From assembly GCA_963601185.1 (NCBI GenBank), contig CAVCEE010000009.1, positions 1 through 64,000 on the forward strand: 64,000 nt of DNA, written 5' to 3'. Position numbers and translations under genes: made by a program. This document shows, piece by piece, positions 51,289 through 61,422 of this stretch. How positions within the stretch are numbered: position 1 is the first letter of the stretch; the number at the start of each line of letters is the position of its first letter. A model generated the notes under the pieces. That model did no database searches. It had not been told where the DNA came from and saw only the letters and a program-made list of their open reading frames with translations. The DNA is from Limisoma sp963601185. Lineage in GTDB: Bacteria; Bacteroidota; Bacteroidia; Bacteroidales; Muribaculaceae.

Positions 51289-53618
51289 CGCAGGAATTTA
51301 GGCGCGGTGATGAAGAAGCCGAAACTTATGCCGAAGTTCCAACTGCTCTTGGGGGCACTCATATAGTTACCGTAGATGCTCAACGCCGCAAACGGGAAAT
51401 TATAGACCAGCGCAGCCTCGCCCATAAAGTCCACCTCGCTGAACCAACGACCGAAATGGGCGGTGTCGCCCTCGCCTTGGCAAATCTTGCGCATCGGAGA
51501 GAACGCATACAGGTCAGCACGCAACTGGAGATTGTCGATAATCGTGAAGATTGGTACGATTCCCCCTGCTACATAGGAATTGGAGCGGAACGACGGCAAG
51601 AAGATGCCACGACTGTACTGCGTAGGCGTAAATGCCGGTGCTTGAACTATCGTTGCCGTATAACTGCCGAAGGGTTCTTTTGTCGATGCTAATGCGTTTA
51701 TGCGGTAGCCAAGGTTGAACTTGTTTGATATCGATGAATAATGTTGCCAATCCACTTCTGCCTCCGCCCATTTCAGTTTATCGAACTCGTATGGGGTGTT
51801 GACCACGCTGTATTGCGTGCGGTTGCCCAATATTCCCGAAGCGGTGACTTGCAGACGCATTCCCGTCGACGGATAAATGAGGTTGTCGAGCGTGTTGTAG
51901 TCGTAGGCCAGCGAAAGGCGGCCAAGTTTGTAGTTCGCTTTGTCCTGGTCGGTGGTGCGCAAATCCACATTGTTGTTCGGGTAGAAACGGTCTTTCAGAT
52001 AGCCATAGCCGGCTGTGATGTCGAATTTTGAATGCCGTCCCATTCCCAAGGTGAATATCATATTACCGTAGTACTGCGACATTGTGACAAATGTAGGCGT
52101 ATTGAAGTCGAAAAACAACACATCATCCTCATAGAATTTCTGCTGCGACGCCACGCCCTGGAGTTTTATTGCCGTAGGAAAGCCCGAATTAAGCGAAATC
52201 TTGGCGTTCAGTGCGCCGCCGTAGTACGACTGGCCTATCCAGCCTTTAATGTCGCCGCTGAACGAGTTCAAGTCAATCGTTTCGTAACTTGCCGACAAGT
52301 ATGCAAGGCTATTGGTTGTCGACGTAAGGTAGCCGCCAACACCTAGCCCGAGGTTGTTTTTGACGGAAGCCTTGATTTTGAGGTTAAACAGTCCGCTGTC
52401 TTTCTTATACTGCGGACTCGGCACAAGGTCGCGGAACTTGCCGGACGTGATTGTCTGATAGTAGGCATCGCGTGCCTTGCTAAATGTAATGGTATCCGAC
52501 GAGTCCTTAAAGAAGATGTGCCTGATATAGTTTTCGGTATTCTTGCTCGTGCCGACCACTTCCAGTGAGTCGAACTTCACTACCGGAATCTTACACTTGT
52601 AAATGTTGCGGCGGAGGTCTACATTTCTGCTCGACACACCCTCTCCCACTCGTTGCTTGATGGAGTCGATGACGGCGACCGTGGTCTTGTAGCCACGCTC
52701 AAAAATCTCATTGGCCTTTGGGAAGTCCAACAGGTTTATGCCTTTGAGATTCACATGGATCTTGATGCCGTCGTCCTCGTCCAGTTCATAGTCGTCCTGT
52801 TGAATAATCATACTCTCCAACTGCGATATAAGGTTCGACAAGTCGGGCTTGTCGTGGGTCGTGACGTCAACGCCGATGATGATGTCGGGAGCAAAGTCGG
52901 TCTTCATCACATCCACAGGGAAATTATCGTAGATGCCGCCGTCAAACATCGGCAACTCGTCCTTCTCTATCGGCTTGAACGCCACAGGGAAAGTCATGGA
53001 CATACGGATGGCCTCACCGAGGTCGCCTTTCGACATTACCACTTTTCTTTTATTGAACACGTCGGAAGTGACGCAACGGAACGGTACGAACAATTTGTCG
53101 AAGTCGCCTTCACACACAGCCGTGTGGGGTGCAAAGACCTCAACGAAACCGATGTTCATCGGGAACGGACTTATGAAACTCGACGGAAGGATTGTGGTCT
53201 TCGACATACCGAGGTCATTCTTGCCGATGTTCATCTTCACGATTGCCGGCGATGGGTCCGGCTTCAGATAGTAGTAGGTCAGCGACGGGTCTACCTTGCC
53301 GGTCGACCAACTCGAAAAATCGTCCGATAGGATAAGGTCGGTAATCTCTTTTGGAGTGTAGCCGGCGGCATAGAGTCCGCCTACGATTGCACCCATTGAT
53401 GTTCCTGCCACATAGTCGATAGGTATGCCGTTTTCTTCCAACGCCTGGATTACTCCAGCGTGGGCGATGCCCTTGGCTCCGCCGCCGCTAAGCACCAGTC
53501 CGACCGATTTGCGGCCTGGGACGGGTTGTGGCACACCAACACTGTCCACTGGCTCAGCAAAAGCATTCGCCGCCAACAGGACGAGGGAACTAATCAATGA
53601 AGCAATGCGCAATTTCAT
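51285..53618 (-). CDS. Outer-membrane patatin-like phospholipase with POTRA and barrel (type Vd-like)
   Basis: A 777-residue fusion. After a signal peptide (to about residue 21), a patatin lipase domain (about 36-240) has the oxyanion loop LSGGGAKG, the nucleophile serine in AGTSMGA (Ser74) and the partner aspartate in MFDGGIYDN (Asp226). A POTRA-like segment follows (about 335-420, VKFDSLEVVGTSKNTENYI), then an Omp85-type beta barrel to the end. This matches the type Vd autotransporter layout (PlpD-like), in which the lipase is placed outside or released. It overlaps serB upstream by 4 bases. Confidence 0.88.
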   Translation of the reverse strand: MKLRIASLISSLVLLAANAFAEPVDSVGVPQPVPGRKSVGLVLSGGGAKGIAHAGVIQALEENGIPIDYVAGTSMGAIVGGLYAAGYTPKEITDLILSDDFSSWSTGKVDPSLTYYYLKPDPSPAIVKMNIGKNDLGMSKTTILPSSFISPFPMNIGFVEVFAPHTAVCEGDFDKLFVPFRCVTSDVFNKRKVVMSKGDLGEAIRMSMTFPVAFKPIEKDELPMFDGGIYDNFPVDVMKTDFAPDIIIGVDVTTHDKPDLSNLISQLESMIIQQDDYELDEDDGIKIHVNLKGINLLDFPKANEIFERGYKTTVAVIDSIKQRVGEGVSSRNVDLRRNIYKCKIPVVKFDSLEVVGTSKNTENYIRHIFFKDSSDTITFSKARDAYYQTITSGKFRDLVPSPQYKKDSGLFNLKIKASVKNNLGLGVGGYLTSTTNSLAYLSASYETIDLNSFSGDIKGWIGQSYYGGALNAKISLNSGFPTAIKLQGVASQQKFYEDDVLFFDFNTPTFVTMSQYYGNMIFTLGMGRHSKFDITAGYGYLKDRFYPNNNVDLRTTDQDKANYKLGRLSLAYDYNTLDNLIYPSTGMRLQVTASGILGNRTQYSVVNTPYEFDKLKWAEAEVDWQHYSSISNKFNLGYRINALASTKEPFGSYTATIVQAPAFTPTQYSRGIFLPSFRSNSYVAGGIVPIFTIIDNLQLRADLYAFSPMRKICQGEGDTAHFGRWFSEVDFMGEAALVYNFPFAALSIYGNYMSAPKSSWNFGISFGFFITAPKFLR

Positions 53619-54850
53619 TTCGGTGGTTCTATAAATGAGTCCTTAAATCCCAAGAAATACAACACTCCGTCGATGCCTATCGTTGAGATGCTCTGACGGG
53701 CAGTCTGCTTTACCTTTGGCTTGGCGTGGAATGCAATTCCGAGGCCAGCCATAGTAATCATCGGAAGGTCGTTGGCACCATCGCCCACGGCTATAGTCTG
53801 TGCGATGTCCACATTCTCCACCTGTGCCAACAATTTCAGCAACTCGGCTTTGCGTGCGCCGTCAACGATGTCGCCGACGTAGCGTCCGGTGAGTTTTCCG
53901 TCTTCGATTTCCAATTCATTGGCATAAACATAATCAATGCCGAACTTGTGTTTCAGATAATTGCCGAAATAGGTAAATCCACCTGAGAGGATGCCGATTT
54001 TGTAGCCGGCACGCTTCAGCACCTTCATCAGGCGCGGCACGCCTTCGGTGATTGGAAGGTTTTCGGCTATTTCCTGCATAACCGATTCGTCAAGGCCTTT
54101 CAGCAATGCAACCCTTTCCTTGAAACTTTCCTTGAAATCAATCTCGCCGCGCATAGCTCTTGCCGTGATGGCCTTCACCTTGTCGCCCACTCCTGCGCGT
54201 GCCGCGAGTTCATCGATAACCTCTGTCTCAATCAGCGTAGAGTCCATATCGAAGCAAATAAGGCGGCGGCAGCGGCGGAACATAGTGTCCTGCTGGAGAG
54301 AGATGTCAAATTCCAGTTCATTGGCGAGTTGCATAAAGTCGGACTGCATCCTCGCATAGTCAACCGGTGTGCCACGCACCGAAAATTCCACACAGCCCTT
54401 CGACTTGCTGTCGTTGTCGTCAATGTCGGCCAACGGCATTCTGCCGGTAAGCCTCTGAATGGCGTCAATGTTCAGTCCCTGAGTCGTTATAACGTGTGTG
54501 ACCGAGGCAATCTGCCGGGCGGTGATGTGCCTGGCAAGGATTGTTATCACATAGCGGTTGCGTCCCTGCAAGCCTACCCACTTTCCGTAGTCGTCGACCG
54601 AAATCGGCGTAAACTTTATAGCCACGTTGAGTTCGGACGCCTTGAACAGAAGTTTCTTCAAAATTTCACCACTCCTCTCGCTGTCGGTCTTAAACAAGAT
54701 TCCGAGCGACAAAGTGTGGTGAATGTCGGCTTGTCCTATGTCCAGAATGTTGGCTTCGTGTTCAGCCAATATTTCTGTCAATGCCGAGGTAAGTCCGGGA
54801 CGGTCCTCCCCAGATATGTTGATTAGAATCAATTCTATATTTTTTCCCAT
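53615..54850 (-). CDS. serB: Phosphoserine phosphatase with N-terminal ACT domains
   Basis: Last step of serine synthesis. The 411-residue protein has two N-terminal ACT-type regulatory domains (ISGEDRPGLTSALTEIL near residue 12; ILARHITARQIASV near 105). A HAD phosphatase follows: FDMDSTLIETEVIDELA with the nucleophile aspartate, LSGGFTYFGNYLK, and VGDGANDLPMI. It is first in a two-gene unit with the outer-membrane patatin and supplies serine, which is also a substrate of the sphingolipid enzyme 9 kb away. Confidence 0.95.
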   Translation of the reverse strand: MGKNIELILINISGEDRPGLTSALTEILAEHEANILDIGQADIHHTLSLGILFKTDSERSGEILKKLLFKASELNVAIKFTPISVDDYGKWVGLQGRNRYVITILARHITARQIASVTHVITTQGLNIDAIQRLTGRMPLADIDDNDSKSKGCVEFSVRGTPVDYARMQSDFMQLANELEFDISLQQDTMFRRCRRLICFDMDSTLIETEVIDELAARAGVGDKVKAITARAMRGEIDFKESFKERVALLKGLDESVMQEIAENLPITEGVPRLMKVLKRAGYKIGILSGGFTYFGNYLKHKFGIDYVYANELEIEDGKLTGRYVGDIVDGARKAELLKLLAQVENVDIAQTIAVGDGANDLPMITMAGLGIAFHAKPKVKQTARQSISTIGIDGVLYFLGFKDSFIEPPK

Positions 54851-54903
54851 TTCCTGTTATTGCTCTTTATTTATCAAAATTACTGCTTTTTTCCCATATC
54901 TAC

Positions 54904-54939
54904 AAAAAGGGCGACCTGCTGAAAAGCAAGCCGCCCTTT
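54904..54939 (-). terminator. Terminator of the nuoI-N operon
   Basis: AAAGGGCG (54906-54913) pairs with CGCCCTTT (54932-54939), with more pairing inside, and a T run follows on the minus strand. Confidence 0.88.
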
Positions 54940-54958
54940 CAAATTGTATCGATTGTTG

Positions 54959-56416
54959 TTAGAACAACGAATTTGCAGATATATGATTGAGGGCAGTGTA
55001 GATGCAACTTGCCAAACCAATCAGGATAATGCCGGCAACACAGATTACCAAACCAGCACGCTCACTCCAATGGCTCTTGAACGTAGCAATCGGATTGTCG
55101 TTAGGATTGATAAACATTGCCTTCACTACAAGCAGATAGTAGTAGAGGGAAATGATGGTGTTGAGCAATGCGATGAACACGAGCACATAGATTGCCACGC
55201 TTCCGCCCTCCAGCGCGCTGGAGAAGATGAAGAACTTGCTGAAGAATCCGGCAAACGGTGGAATACCGCCAAGCGAGAACATCGCAAGCATCATAGCAAA
55301 CGAGAGTTTCGGGTTTGTCTTGTACAGTCCGTTGTAGTCTGTCATATCGACCTTGCCCGTAGCATTTTCGATGGCTTGGATAACGCCAAAGGCTGCGAGG
55401 TTGGAAACGATGTAGACGAGTACATAGTAACTCAATGCGGCAACACCTGTTGCGTTGCATGCAATCACGCCAAGCATAATGTAACCGGCTTGCGAGATTG
55501 ACGAGAACGCGAGGAATCGCTTCATATTGGTCTGACGGATGGCGAAGAGGTTACCGAGAGTGATGGTGAGGATGATCAATGCGTAGAGCATCCATTCCCA
55601 CACTTGGCTATAGACTGCACCAAAAGCCTGTGTCAGCACTACAAATGCAGCGAAGGCTGCTGCGCCTTTCGACACGACTGAAAGGTAAGAGGTAACCGAA
55701 GTCGGTGCTCCTTGATAAACGTCGGCTGTCCACAAGTGGAACGGAACCAAAGAAATCTTGAAGCCGATACCGGCAACCACAAATGCCAATGCAACGTAGA
55801 GGAGGAACGATCCGTCTGCCATCACCATGATGCACGATGCTGCAATGTCGGAGAAATAGAGCGATCCGGTGAAGCCATAGACGAATGAAAGACCAAGCAT
55901 ATAGATTGCCGAAGAGAAGATTGCGGTGAAGAGATACTTCACTGCTGCCTCATGGCTTTCATATTGCTTTTTGTCGAAGGCTGCCAAGGCTGCCAAAGGC
56001 AAAGATGCCGTTTCGAGACCGATGACAAACACGAGGAAGTGGCGAGCCGACACCATCAGGTACATACCGAAAAGAGTGACAAGCATCAATTCCATAAACT
56101 CACCACGGCGCACGAGTTGCGCCTCGCTGTTGTTCCATTTGATGGACTGCAACAGGACGATAAACATACCGATGTTGAGAATATTCTTAATCGAGGCAAC
56201 AATCGGCGATGTGGCATACATACCGGCAAATGCCTCTCCGTTGGTCATTGGAGCGCAGAAACAATAAACAGTGAATGCGCCAAAGAGCACGAGTGTCGTT
56301 ACCGACAACGAGTTCTGGGCTTTCTTACATCCAAAAGTATCGAACAAAAACACCAATACGAAAACAATCAGAAGTCCGATTTCGTGGTGCATCAATAAAA
56401 ACTGTGAATAATCCAT
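54959..56416 (-). CDS. nuoN: NADH-quinone oxidoreductase subunit N
   Basis: Proton-pumping membrane subunit of complex I, 485 residues with about 14 helices. The Mrp-antiporter-like core is visible in GFKISLVPFHLWTADVYQGAPT (lysine and proline of the channel) and FLAFSSISQAGYIMLG. Last gene of the operon, 32 bases after nuoM, ending at a terminator. Confidence 0.95.
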   Translation of the reverse strand: MDYSQFLLMHHEIGLLIVFVLVFLFDTFGCKKAQNSLSVTTLVLFGAFTVYCFCAPMTNGEAFAGMYATSPIVASIKNILNIGMFIVLLQSIKWNNSEAQLVRRGEFMELMLVTLFGMYLMVSARHFLVFVIGLETASLPLAALAAFDKKQYESHEAAVKYLFTAIFSSAIYMLGLSFVYGFTGSLYFSDIAASCIMVMADGSFLLYVALAFVVAGIGFKISLVPFHLWTADVYQGAPTSVTSYLSVVSKGAAAFAAFVVLTQAFGAVYSQVWEWMLYALIILTITLGNLFAIRQTNMKRFLAFSSISQAGYIMLGVIACNATGVAALSYYVLVYIVSNLAAFGVIQAIENATGKVDMTDYNGLYKTNPKLSFAMMLAMFSLGGIPPFAGFFSKFFIFSSALEGGSVAIYVLVFIALLNTIISLYYYLLVVKAMFINPNDNPIATFKSHWSERAGLVICVAGIILIGLASCIYTALNHISANSLF

Positions 56417-56448
56417 AATTTCAATTCTATTTTAGTCCGTTACTTTAA

Positions 56449-57969
56449 TTACTGAGCATAAGTCATAATGTGGTTCACAATCTGGCCGAAACTGTCGCGG
56501 AGAATCAAGTTTGCCAAATCCGGGAAACAGCCGATTACTGCAATGGCGAGCATCAGCGTGATGGTGCTGAAGCGTTCATACCAATGAGCATCGTCGAGTT
56601 CGCGGTGGTGCTCGTTCTGGACTTTACCGAAGATGAGTTTACCAACGACACGAAGGATATAGACTGCGGTGATTACAATCGATGTTGTTGTCACGATTGC
56701 AAAGGCGTGGCGGAACAAGTTGCCGTCGCCAAGCACTGCGTTATATACTGTAGTGTTTTCAAACGAGCCGAAGAAGATTGTCATCTCGGCAACGAAACCG
56801 CTGAGACCCGGCAGACCGAGTGATGCCAAACCGGCAATGATGTAGCCAACCGAAAGGAACGGCATAATCTGCATCATACCGCCCATCTCGCGGACGTCGC
56901 GAGTGTGGGTACGACCGTAAATCATACCGATAAGGGCGAAGAACAATGCCGTCATCAAACCGTGTGAAAGCATCTGCATCACTGCACCGCTCATTGCTGT
57001 CTGGTTGAGCATCAGGATTGCGAAGAGCACCAGACCGCAGTGGCTAACCGAAGAGTATGCGTTGATGTATTTCAAGTCGGTCTTCACACAAGCGGCAAAT
57101 GCACCGTAAACTACGCTGATACCTGTGAGAATCATAAAGATCCAACCGAGTTGCAATGCTGCGTGAGGCATCAGATAGATGGCGATGCGGAAGCAACCGT
57201 AACCACCAAGTTTCATAAGCACACCTGCGTGGAGCATTGAAACGGCAGTAGGCGCTGAAGCGTGACCATCAGGCGACCATGTGTGGAACGGGAACATTGC
57301 GCCAAGTACGCCGAAGCCAACGAATGCGCAAACAAACAATGCGTTCTGCCAATCGAGGTCAACACCGTGCTGTGCAATTTCCACGAGGTTCATCGTGTGG
57401 CCTGCGTGGTAGTAGATACCGAGGATGCTGATGAGCAACAATGCTGAACCACCCATAAGCATAAGGGTCAACTTCATTGCCGCATAGTTCTTGTTGCCAC
57501 TACCCCAGACACCGATAAGAAGGTACATCGGGATAAGTGCCACCTCATAGAACATGAACATTGTGAACAAGTCGATTGAGATGAAGAAGCCAAACACACC
57601 AGTCGAGAGGAGGATGAACCAAAGGAAGTATTCCTTTGTGAGCGGCTCAACCTTCCAGGAAGCGAATGTGCCCGTAAACACGATGATTGCCGAAAGCATA
57701 ATCATCAGCACGGAGATGCCGTCAACGCCAACAGCGAGGTGGATGTTGAGAGGCTCAAACCACATGTAACTGCTTGTGAAAAGCATTGGCTCGTTGGGTG
57801 CGGCTGCACGCGCGCCGACAAACTCGTAGCAGAGGTAGGCCGCCGCAATCAACAGAAGCGACGCTCCAGTGGCTGCCACGGCGCGCACCTGCTTGACATT
57901 GCGCGTCAGGAACAACGCACCGAGTGTCAGCACAGGGATTATAACGAATAAGAAAAGTATATTAAACAT
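56449..57969 (-). CDS. nuoM: NADH-quinone oxidoreductase subunit M
   Basis: Second antiporter-like proton channel of complex I, 506 residues. FMFYEVALIPMYLLIGVWG carries the conserved glutamate, and AMFPFHTWSPDGHASAPTAVS and INAYSSVSHCGLVLF are the family signatures. It follows nuoL by 29 bases. Confidence 0.96.
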   Translation of the reverse strand: MFNILFLFVIIPVLTLGALFLTRNVKQVRAVAATGASLLLIAAAYLCYEFVGARAAAPNEPMLFTSSYMWFEPLNIHLAVGVDGISVLMIMLSAIIVFTGTFASWKVEPLTKEYFLWFILLSTGVFGFFISIDLFTMFMFYEVALIPMYLLIGVWGSGNKNYAAMKLTLMLMGGSALLLISILGIYYHAGHTMNLVEIAQHGVDLDWQNALFVCAFVGFGVLGAMFPFHTWSPDGHASAPTAVSMLHAGVLMKLGGYGCFRIAIYLMPHAALQLGWIFMILTGISVVYGAFAACVKTDLKYINAYSSVSHCGLVLFAILMLNQTAMSGAVMQMLSHGLMTALFFALIGMIYGRTHTRDVREMGGMMQIMPFLSVGYIIAGLASLGLPGLSGFVAEMTIFFGSFENTTVYNAVLGDGNLFRHAFAIVTTTSIVITAVYILRVVGKLIFGKVQNEHHRELDDAHWYERFSTITLMLAIAVIGCFPDLANLILRDSFGQIVNHIMTYAQ

Positions 57970-57998
57970 AACTTTATTTTTTATCTATTCCGTCAACT

Positions 57999-59918
57999 TT
58001 AAATTAATACCAAGAATGTTACTGCTGCCAAGAGCAATGCGCCGATGAGGTAAACCCAAACATACATCTGGATTGAACCTGATTGGAGTTTGCGGATTGC
58101 GAAGGAAGCGCGGTTTGTAACTGCGGCAAGCATATTCATTGTGCCGTCGACAATGGTATGGTCAAACCATGCAATGCTTTGGCAGATGATGCCGAAGATG
58201 ATCTTATGAGTTACAAACTGATAAATTTCGTCGATATAGAAGCGACGGTAAGCCGCACGGTGAAGGGTCTTCATCGAGTTGGCGATGCGCTCCGGAACAG
58301 GGTTCTCCTTGCGGTAGAGCACTGTAGCGATAACGATTGCCACAACGGCGATTGCCACACTTGTGCCAGCAACACCCATATCAAGGTGAGTAACCAGTTC
58401 TTTGCCGTCCCATGTAACGAACTTGCCGAACGGGATGAAACCAGCAACGCAAGAAACGACGGCAAGGATAATCAACGGAAGGGTCATCACCCATTCGCAG
58501 TCGTGCGGAGTGTGATGGCTGTAGTCTGGTTTGTTCCACCAGAAGATGCGGTAGTAAAGACGGAACATATAGAATGCTGTCAAACCGGCAACAACCGACA
58601 TCCATACGCCCCAGAATGTGCTATACTGGTAAGCGGCTACAAGGATTTCGTCCTTACTGAAGAAGCCTGCGAATGGAGGTATACCTGCAATAGCAAGACA
58701 AGCGATAAGGAATGCGATGTGGGTTATCGGCATATACTTGCGGAGATTTCCCATTGCATCCATCTCGTTGCTGTGAACCATGTGGATGATGGCACCAGCG
58801 CAAAGGAAGAGCAAGCCCTTGAACATTGCGTGGGTGAAGAGGTGGAACATCGAAGCCATATAGCCTACTCCCTCGTGGAGTTCAGGACGGGCAACACCGA
58901 GAGCGGTGAACATAAATGCAATCTGCGAGATGGTCGAGAATGCAAGCACACGCTTGATGTCGGTCTGCGCGCATGCCACGATTGCGGCATAGAGTGCTGT
59001 GATTGCGCCTGTGGCAGTAATGAGGTCGAGCACCTCAGGAGTGCCGAGGTAAAGCGGGAACATACGTGCTACCAAGAACACACCGGCAACGACCATCGTA
59101 GCAGCGTGAATCAACGCTGAAACTGGAGTCGGACCTTCCATTGCGTCAGGAAGCCAGATGTGCAACGGGAACATTGCCGACTTACCGGCACCGCCGATGA
59201 AGATGAGAGCCAATGCCCACGATGCAGCTGAGCAACCCATAAAGGTTACGCCTGCCGAACTAGTGAGGATGCCTGTCGGGTTAGCCATCAACGACTGGAA
59301 GTCGAAGGTGTCGCAGTAGTATGCCAAAAGCATAATGCCCACGAGGAAGCCGAGGTCGGCAAAACGTGTAACAATAAATGCCTTCTTTGATGCAGAAACC
59401 GCAGCGGCTTTCTCATAATAGAATCCGATAAGAAGATAAGAAGATACGCCCACCATCTCGAAGAAGATGAACATCTGGAAGATGTTTGTCGCAACGACGA
59501 GTCCGAGCATCGAGAAGGTGAACAGCGAAAGGAACGCATAGTAGCGCTGGAATCCTTTCTCTCCGTGCATATATCCCAGACTGTAAAGGTGAACCATAAA
59601 CGAAATCGTGGAAATCACGATGAGCATCATCGCCGAAATCGGGTCGATGAACACACCGAGGGTGACTTTCAGATTTTCGCCGAAGGTAAGCCATGTTGCA
59701 TCGTATGCCACTTGTGCAGTGCGCACACCGTCTACGATGAAGTCTGGATTAAAGAAATAGTTCAACGCCACACCATAGGCAACAACTGCCGTGACGAGCA
59801 TTGACAGAGTTCCGATAATTCCGGCAGTCCGTTTCGGCATCTTCATACCGACAAGGCCGAGCACCAGAAAGGTGAACAGCGGCAACAGGATTGTGATTAT
59901 TGATAATGACAAGTCCAT
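57999..59918 (-). CDS. nuoL: NADH-quinone oxidoreductase subunit L
   Basis: Distal proton-pumping subunit of complex I, 639 residues, with the long C-terminal lateral helix region. IFFEMVGVSSYLLIGFYYEK, SAMFPLHIWLPDAMEGPTPVS and VLAFSTISQIAFMFTALG are diagnostic. It begins 4 bases after nuoK. Confidence 0.96.
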   Translation of the reverse strand: MDLSLSIITILLPLFTFLVLGLVGMKMPKRTAGIIGTLSMLVTAVVAYGVALNYFFNPDFIVDGVRTAQVAYDATWLTFGENLKVTLGVFIDPISAMMLIVISTISFMVHLYSLGYMHGEKGFQRYYAFLSLFTFSMLGLVVATNIFQMFIFFEMVGVSSYLLIGFYYEKAAAVSASKKAFIVTRFADLGFLVGIMLLAYYCDTFDFQSLMANPTGILTSSAGVTFMGCSAASWALALIFIGGAGKSAMFPLHIWLPDAMEGPTPVSALIHAATMVVAGVFLVARMFPLYLGTPEVLDLITATGAITALYAAIVACAQTDIKRVLAFSTISQIAFMFTALGVARPELHEGVGYMASMFHLFTHAMFKGLLFLCAGAIIHMVHSNEMDAMGNLRKYMPITHIAFLIACLAIAGIPPFAGFFSKDEILVAAYQYSTFWGVWMSVVAGLTAFYMFRLYYRIFWWNKPDYSHHTPHDCEWVMTLPLIILAVVSCVAGFIPFGKFVTWDGKELVTHLDMGVAGTSVAIAVVAIVIATVLYRKENPVPERIANSMKTLHRAAYRRFYIDEIYQFVTHKIIFGIICQSIAWFDHTIVDGTMNMLAAVTNRASFAIRKLQSGSIQMYVWVYLIGALLLAAVTFLVLI

Positions 59919-59922
59919 GAGC

Positions 59923-60234
59923 TTAATATTTCATTTTAGTTAAACTTTGGATATCAACATTCTTCACAGCGCGGAATATGTTGATCACGATGGCAATCGC
60001 CAAGGCTGTTTCGGCAGCCGCGATAGCAATCGCGAACAAAGCGAAAAACATACCTTCCATCTGTCCTGGGAAAAGGAAGCGGTTAAACACCACAAAATTG
60101 ATGTCGATAGAGTTGAGCATCAATTCCAGGGAAATCAGGATAGCGATAAGATTCTTACGGGTAATGAATCCGTAAACGCCGGCAGCAAACATAATTAGGC
60201 TGGGCACTAAATAATACAATATTGTCAAGTCCAT
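59923..60234 (-). CDS. nuoK: NADH-quinone oxidoreductase subunit K
   Basis: Small three-helix membrane subunit, 103 residues. LISLELMLNSIDINFVVF carries the conserved glutamate of the proton path, and IAAAETALAIAIVINIFR the second. Five bases after nuoJ. Confidence 0.95.
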   Translation of the reverse strand: MDLTILYYLVPSLIMFAAGVYGFITRKNLIAILISLELMLNSIDINFVVFNRFLFPGQMEGMFFALFAIAIAAAETALAIAIVINIFRAVKNVDIQSLTKMKY

Positions 60235-60239
60235 TGCAA

Positions 60240-60758
60240 TTATCTTTTACGGGCGATTACCACACCACCGATTATACATGCCAATAACAACACACTGATT
60301 GCCTCAAAAGGCAATAGATACTCAAACTTCTCTGTACCCAGGAGTGCGTGACCGATTTTTTCGATGGTCACGTCGTTGGTCGACGCAAAGAGCGAAGGTG
60401 CATCTGCGCCAAAGAACGAGAACAGGGCAGAGCCGCAGACTACGACTCCGGCAATGGCCGCGATAAGTCCGAGTGTTTTACGTTTGGAAGCCAAACGCTC
60501 GGCGTTGTTGCCGGGTTTGCTTGTGAGCAAAATCGAGAACACGAACAGCACCAGAATACCACCTGCATACACAGCAATCTGCACAGCGCCGAGAAACTCG
60601 TAGCCCAATTGGAAATAGAGGGCTGCCGTTGCAAACAGAGTGAAAAGCAAGTAGGTGGCTGAACGCAAGATTTTACGCGAAGTAACCGACAAAACCGAGA
60701 ATACGATGATTACCAGAGCAATCACGCAATACACGATTGAATTACCTACTACATTCAT
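60240..60758 (-). CDS. nuoJ: NADH-quinone oxidoreductase subunit J
   Basis: Five-helix membrane subunit, 172 residues. AVQIAVYAGGILVLFVFSILL is the conserved third helix with the pi-bulge region that gates proton transfer. Lies between nuoI (11-base gap) and nuoK (5-base gap). Confidence 0.94.
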   Translation of the reverse strand: MNVVGNSIVYCVIALVIIVFSVLSVTSRKILRSATYLLFTLFATAALYFQLGYEFLGAVQIAVYAGGILVLFVFSILLTSKPGNNAERLASKRKTLGLIAAIAGVVVCGSALFSFFGADAPSLFASTNDVTIEKIGHALLGTEKFEYLLPFEAISVLLLACIIGGVVIARKR

Positions 60759-60769
60759 ATATATTTATA

Positions 60770-61369
60770 TTAATTTTTTTCTGATGTTTCTTCATTTTTG
60801 GATGCCTCTGCCGCCTTGGCTGCTTCTGCTGCTGCCTTGGCTGCCTTTGCTGCGGCTGCTTTCGCCAATGCCGCTTCCTTGGCTTTCTGTTGCTCCTCCC
60901 AGATCTTTACAGGGTCAGGTTCAGGGAGATAGTTCAACTGTTTCACAAGTTTCTCGCGGGTATAGACCGCATGCTCGAACTTGTTGGTAAAATGAATTGC
61001 GTGAGAGGCGCAAGCCGTAACACACATCTGGCAGAATGTGCAACTACCGAGGTCGTATACATATCTGTCCAATACTTTTTTCTTTTTTCCGTCAGGCATT
61101 TCCACCATCTTGGATTCAATGCGGATCGTCTGATTCGGACAACTCATTTGGCAAAGACCGCAAGCAATGCACTTGTGTCTGCCGTTTTCATCATAGATGA
61201 GTTCCAACGTGCCACGAAAACGTTCGCCTACTGGCAAATTGTCTCTGTTGTCAGGATATTCCTCCGTCACTTTCTTCGTGACGAACTCCTTTCCTGTCAC
61301 TTCCATTCCCTTCAAAAGGCTGACCATACCTTTGCCTAATCCGGTGAAGTAATCTTTTACGCTACTCAT
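60770..61369 (-). CDS. nuoI: NADH-quinone oxidoreductase subunit I (two 4Fe-4S clusters)
   Basis: Ferredoxin-like subunit of complex I, 199 residues. CIACGLCQMSCPN and CTFCQMCVTACAS are the two 4Fe-4S motifs, in the usual order. The frame runs open upstream to 61600 inside atpG, but that sequence is unrelated, and the ATG at 61369 (MSSVKDYFTGLG) is right. The last 35-40 residues are an alanine-lysine-glutamate tail (EAALAKAAAAKAAKAAAEAA), not part of the normal fold. It is the first nuo gene here: nuoA-H are absent upstream. Confidence 0.94.
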   Translation of the reverse strand: MSSVKDYFTGLGKGMVSLLKGMEVTGKEFVTKKVTEEYPDNRDNLPVGERFRGTLELIYDENGRHKCIACGLCQMSCPNQTIRIESKMVEMPDGKKKKVLDRYVYDLGSCTFCQMCVTACASHAIHFTNKFEHAVYTREKLVKQLNYLPEPDPVKIWEEQQKAKEAALAKAAAAKAAKAAAEAAKAAEASKNEETSEKN

Positions 61370-61422
61370 AACTCTATTGTGTTCAGTCAACTGTATTTCG
61401 CATACCGGTAACAAAAATTTAT

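Noticed and set aside
58083..59120. Cys/His-rich open frame of 345 codons on the plus strand
   Set aside because: Antisense to nuoL. The Cys and His content is an artefact of reading a membrane-protein gene backwards.
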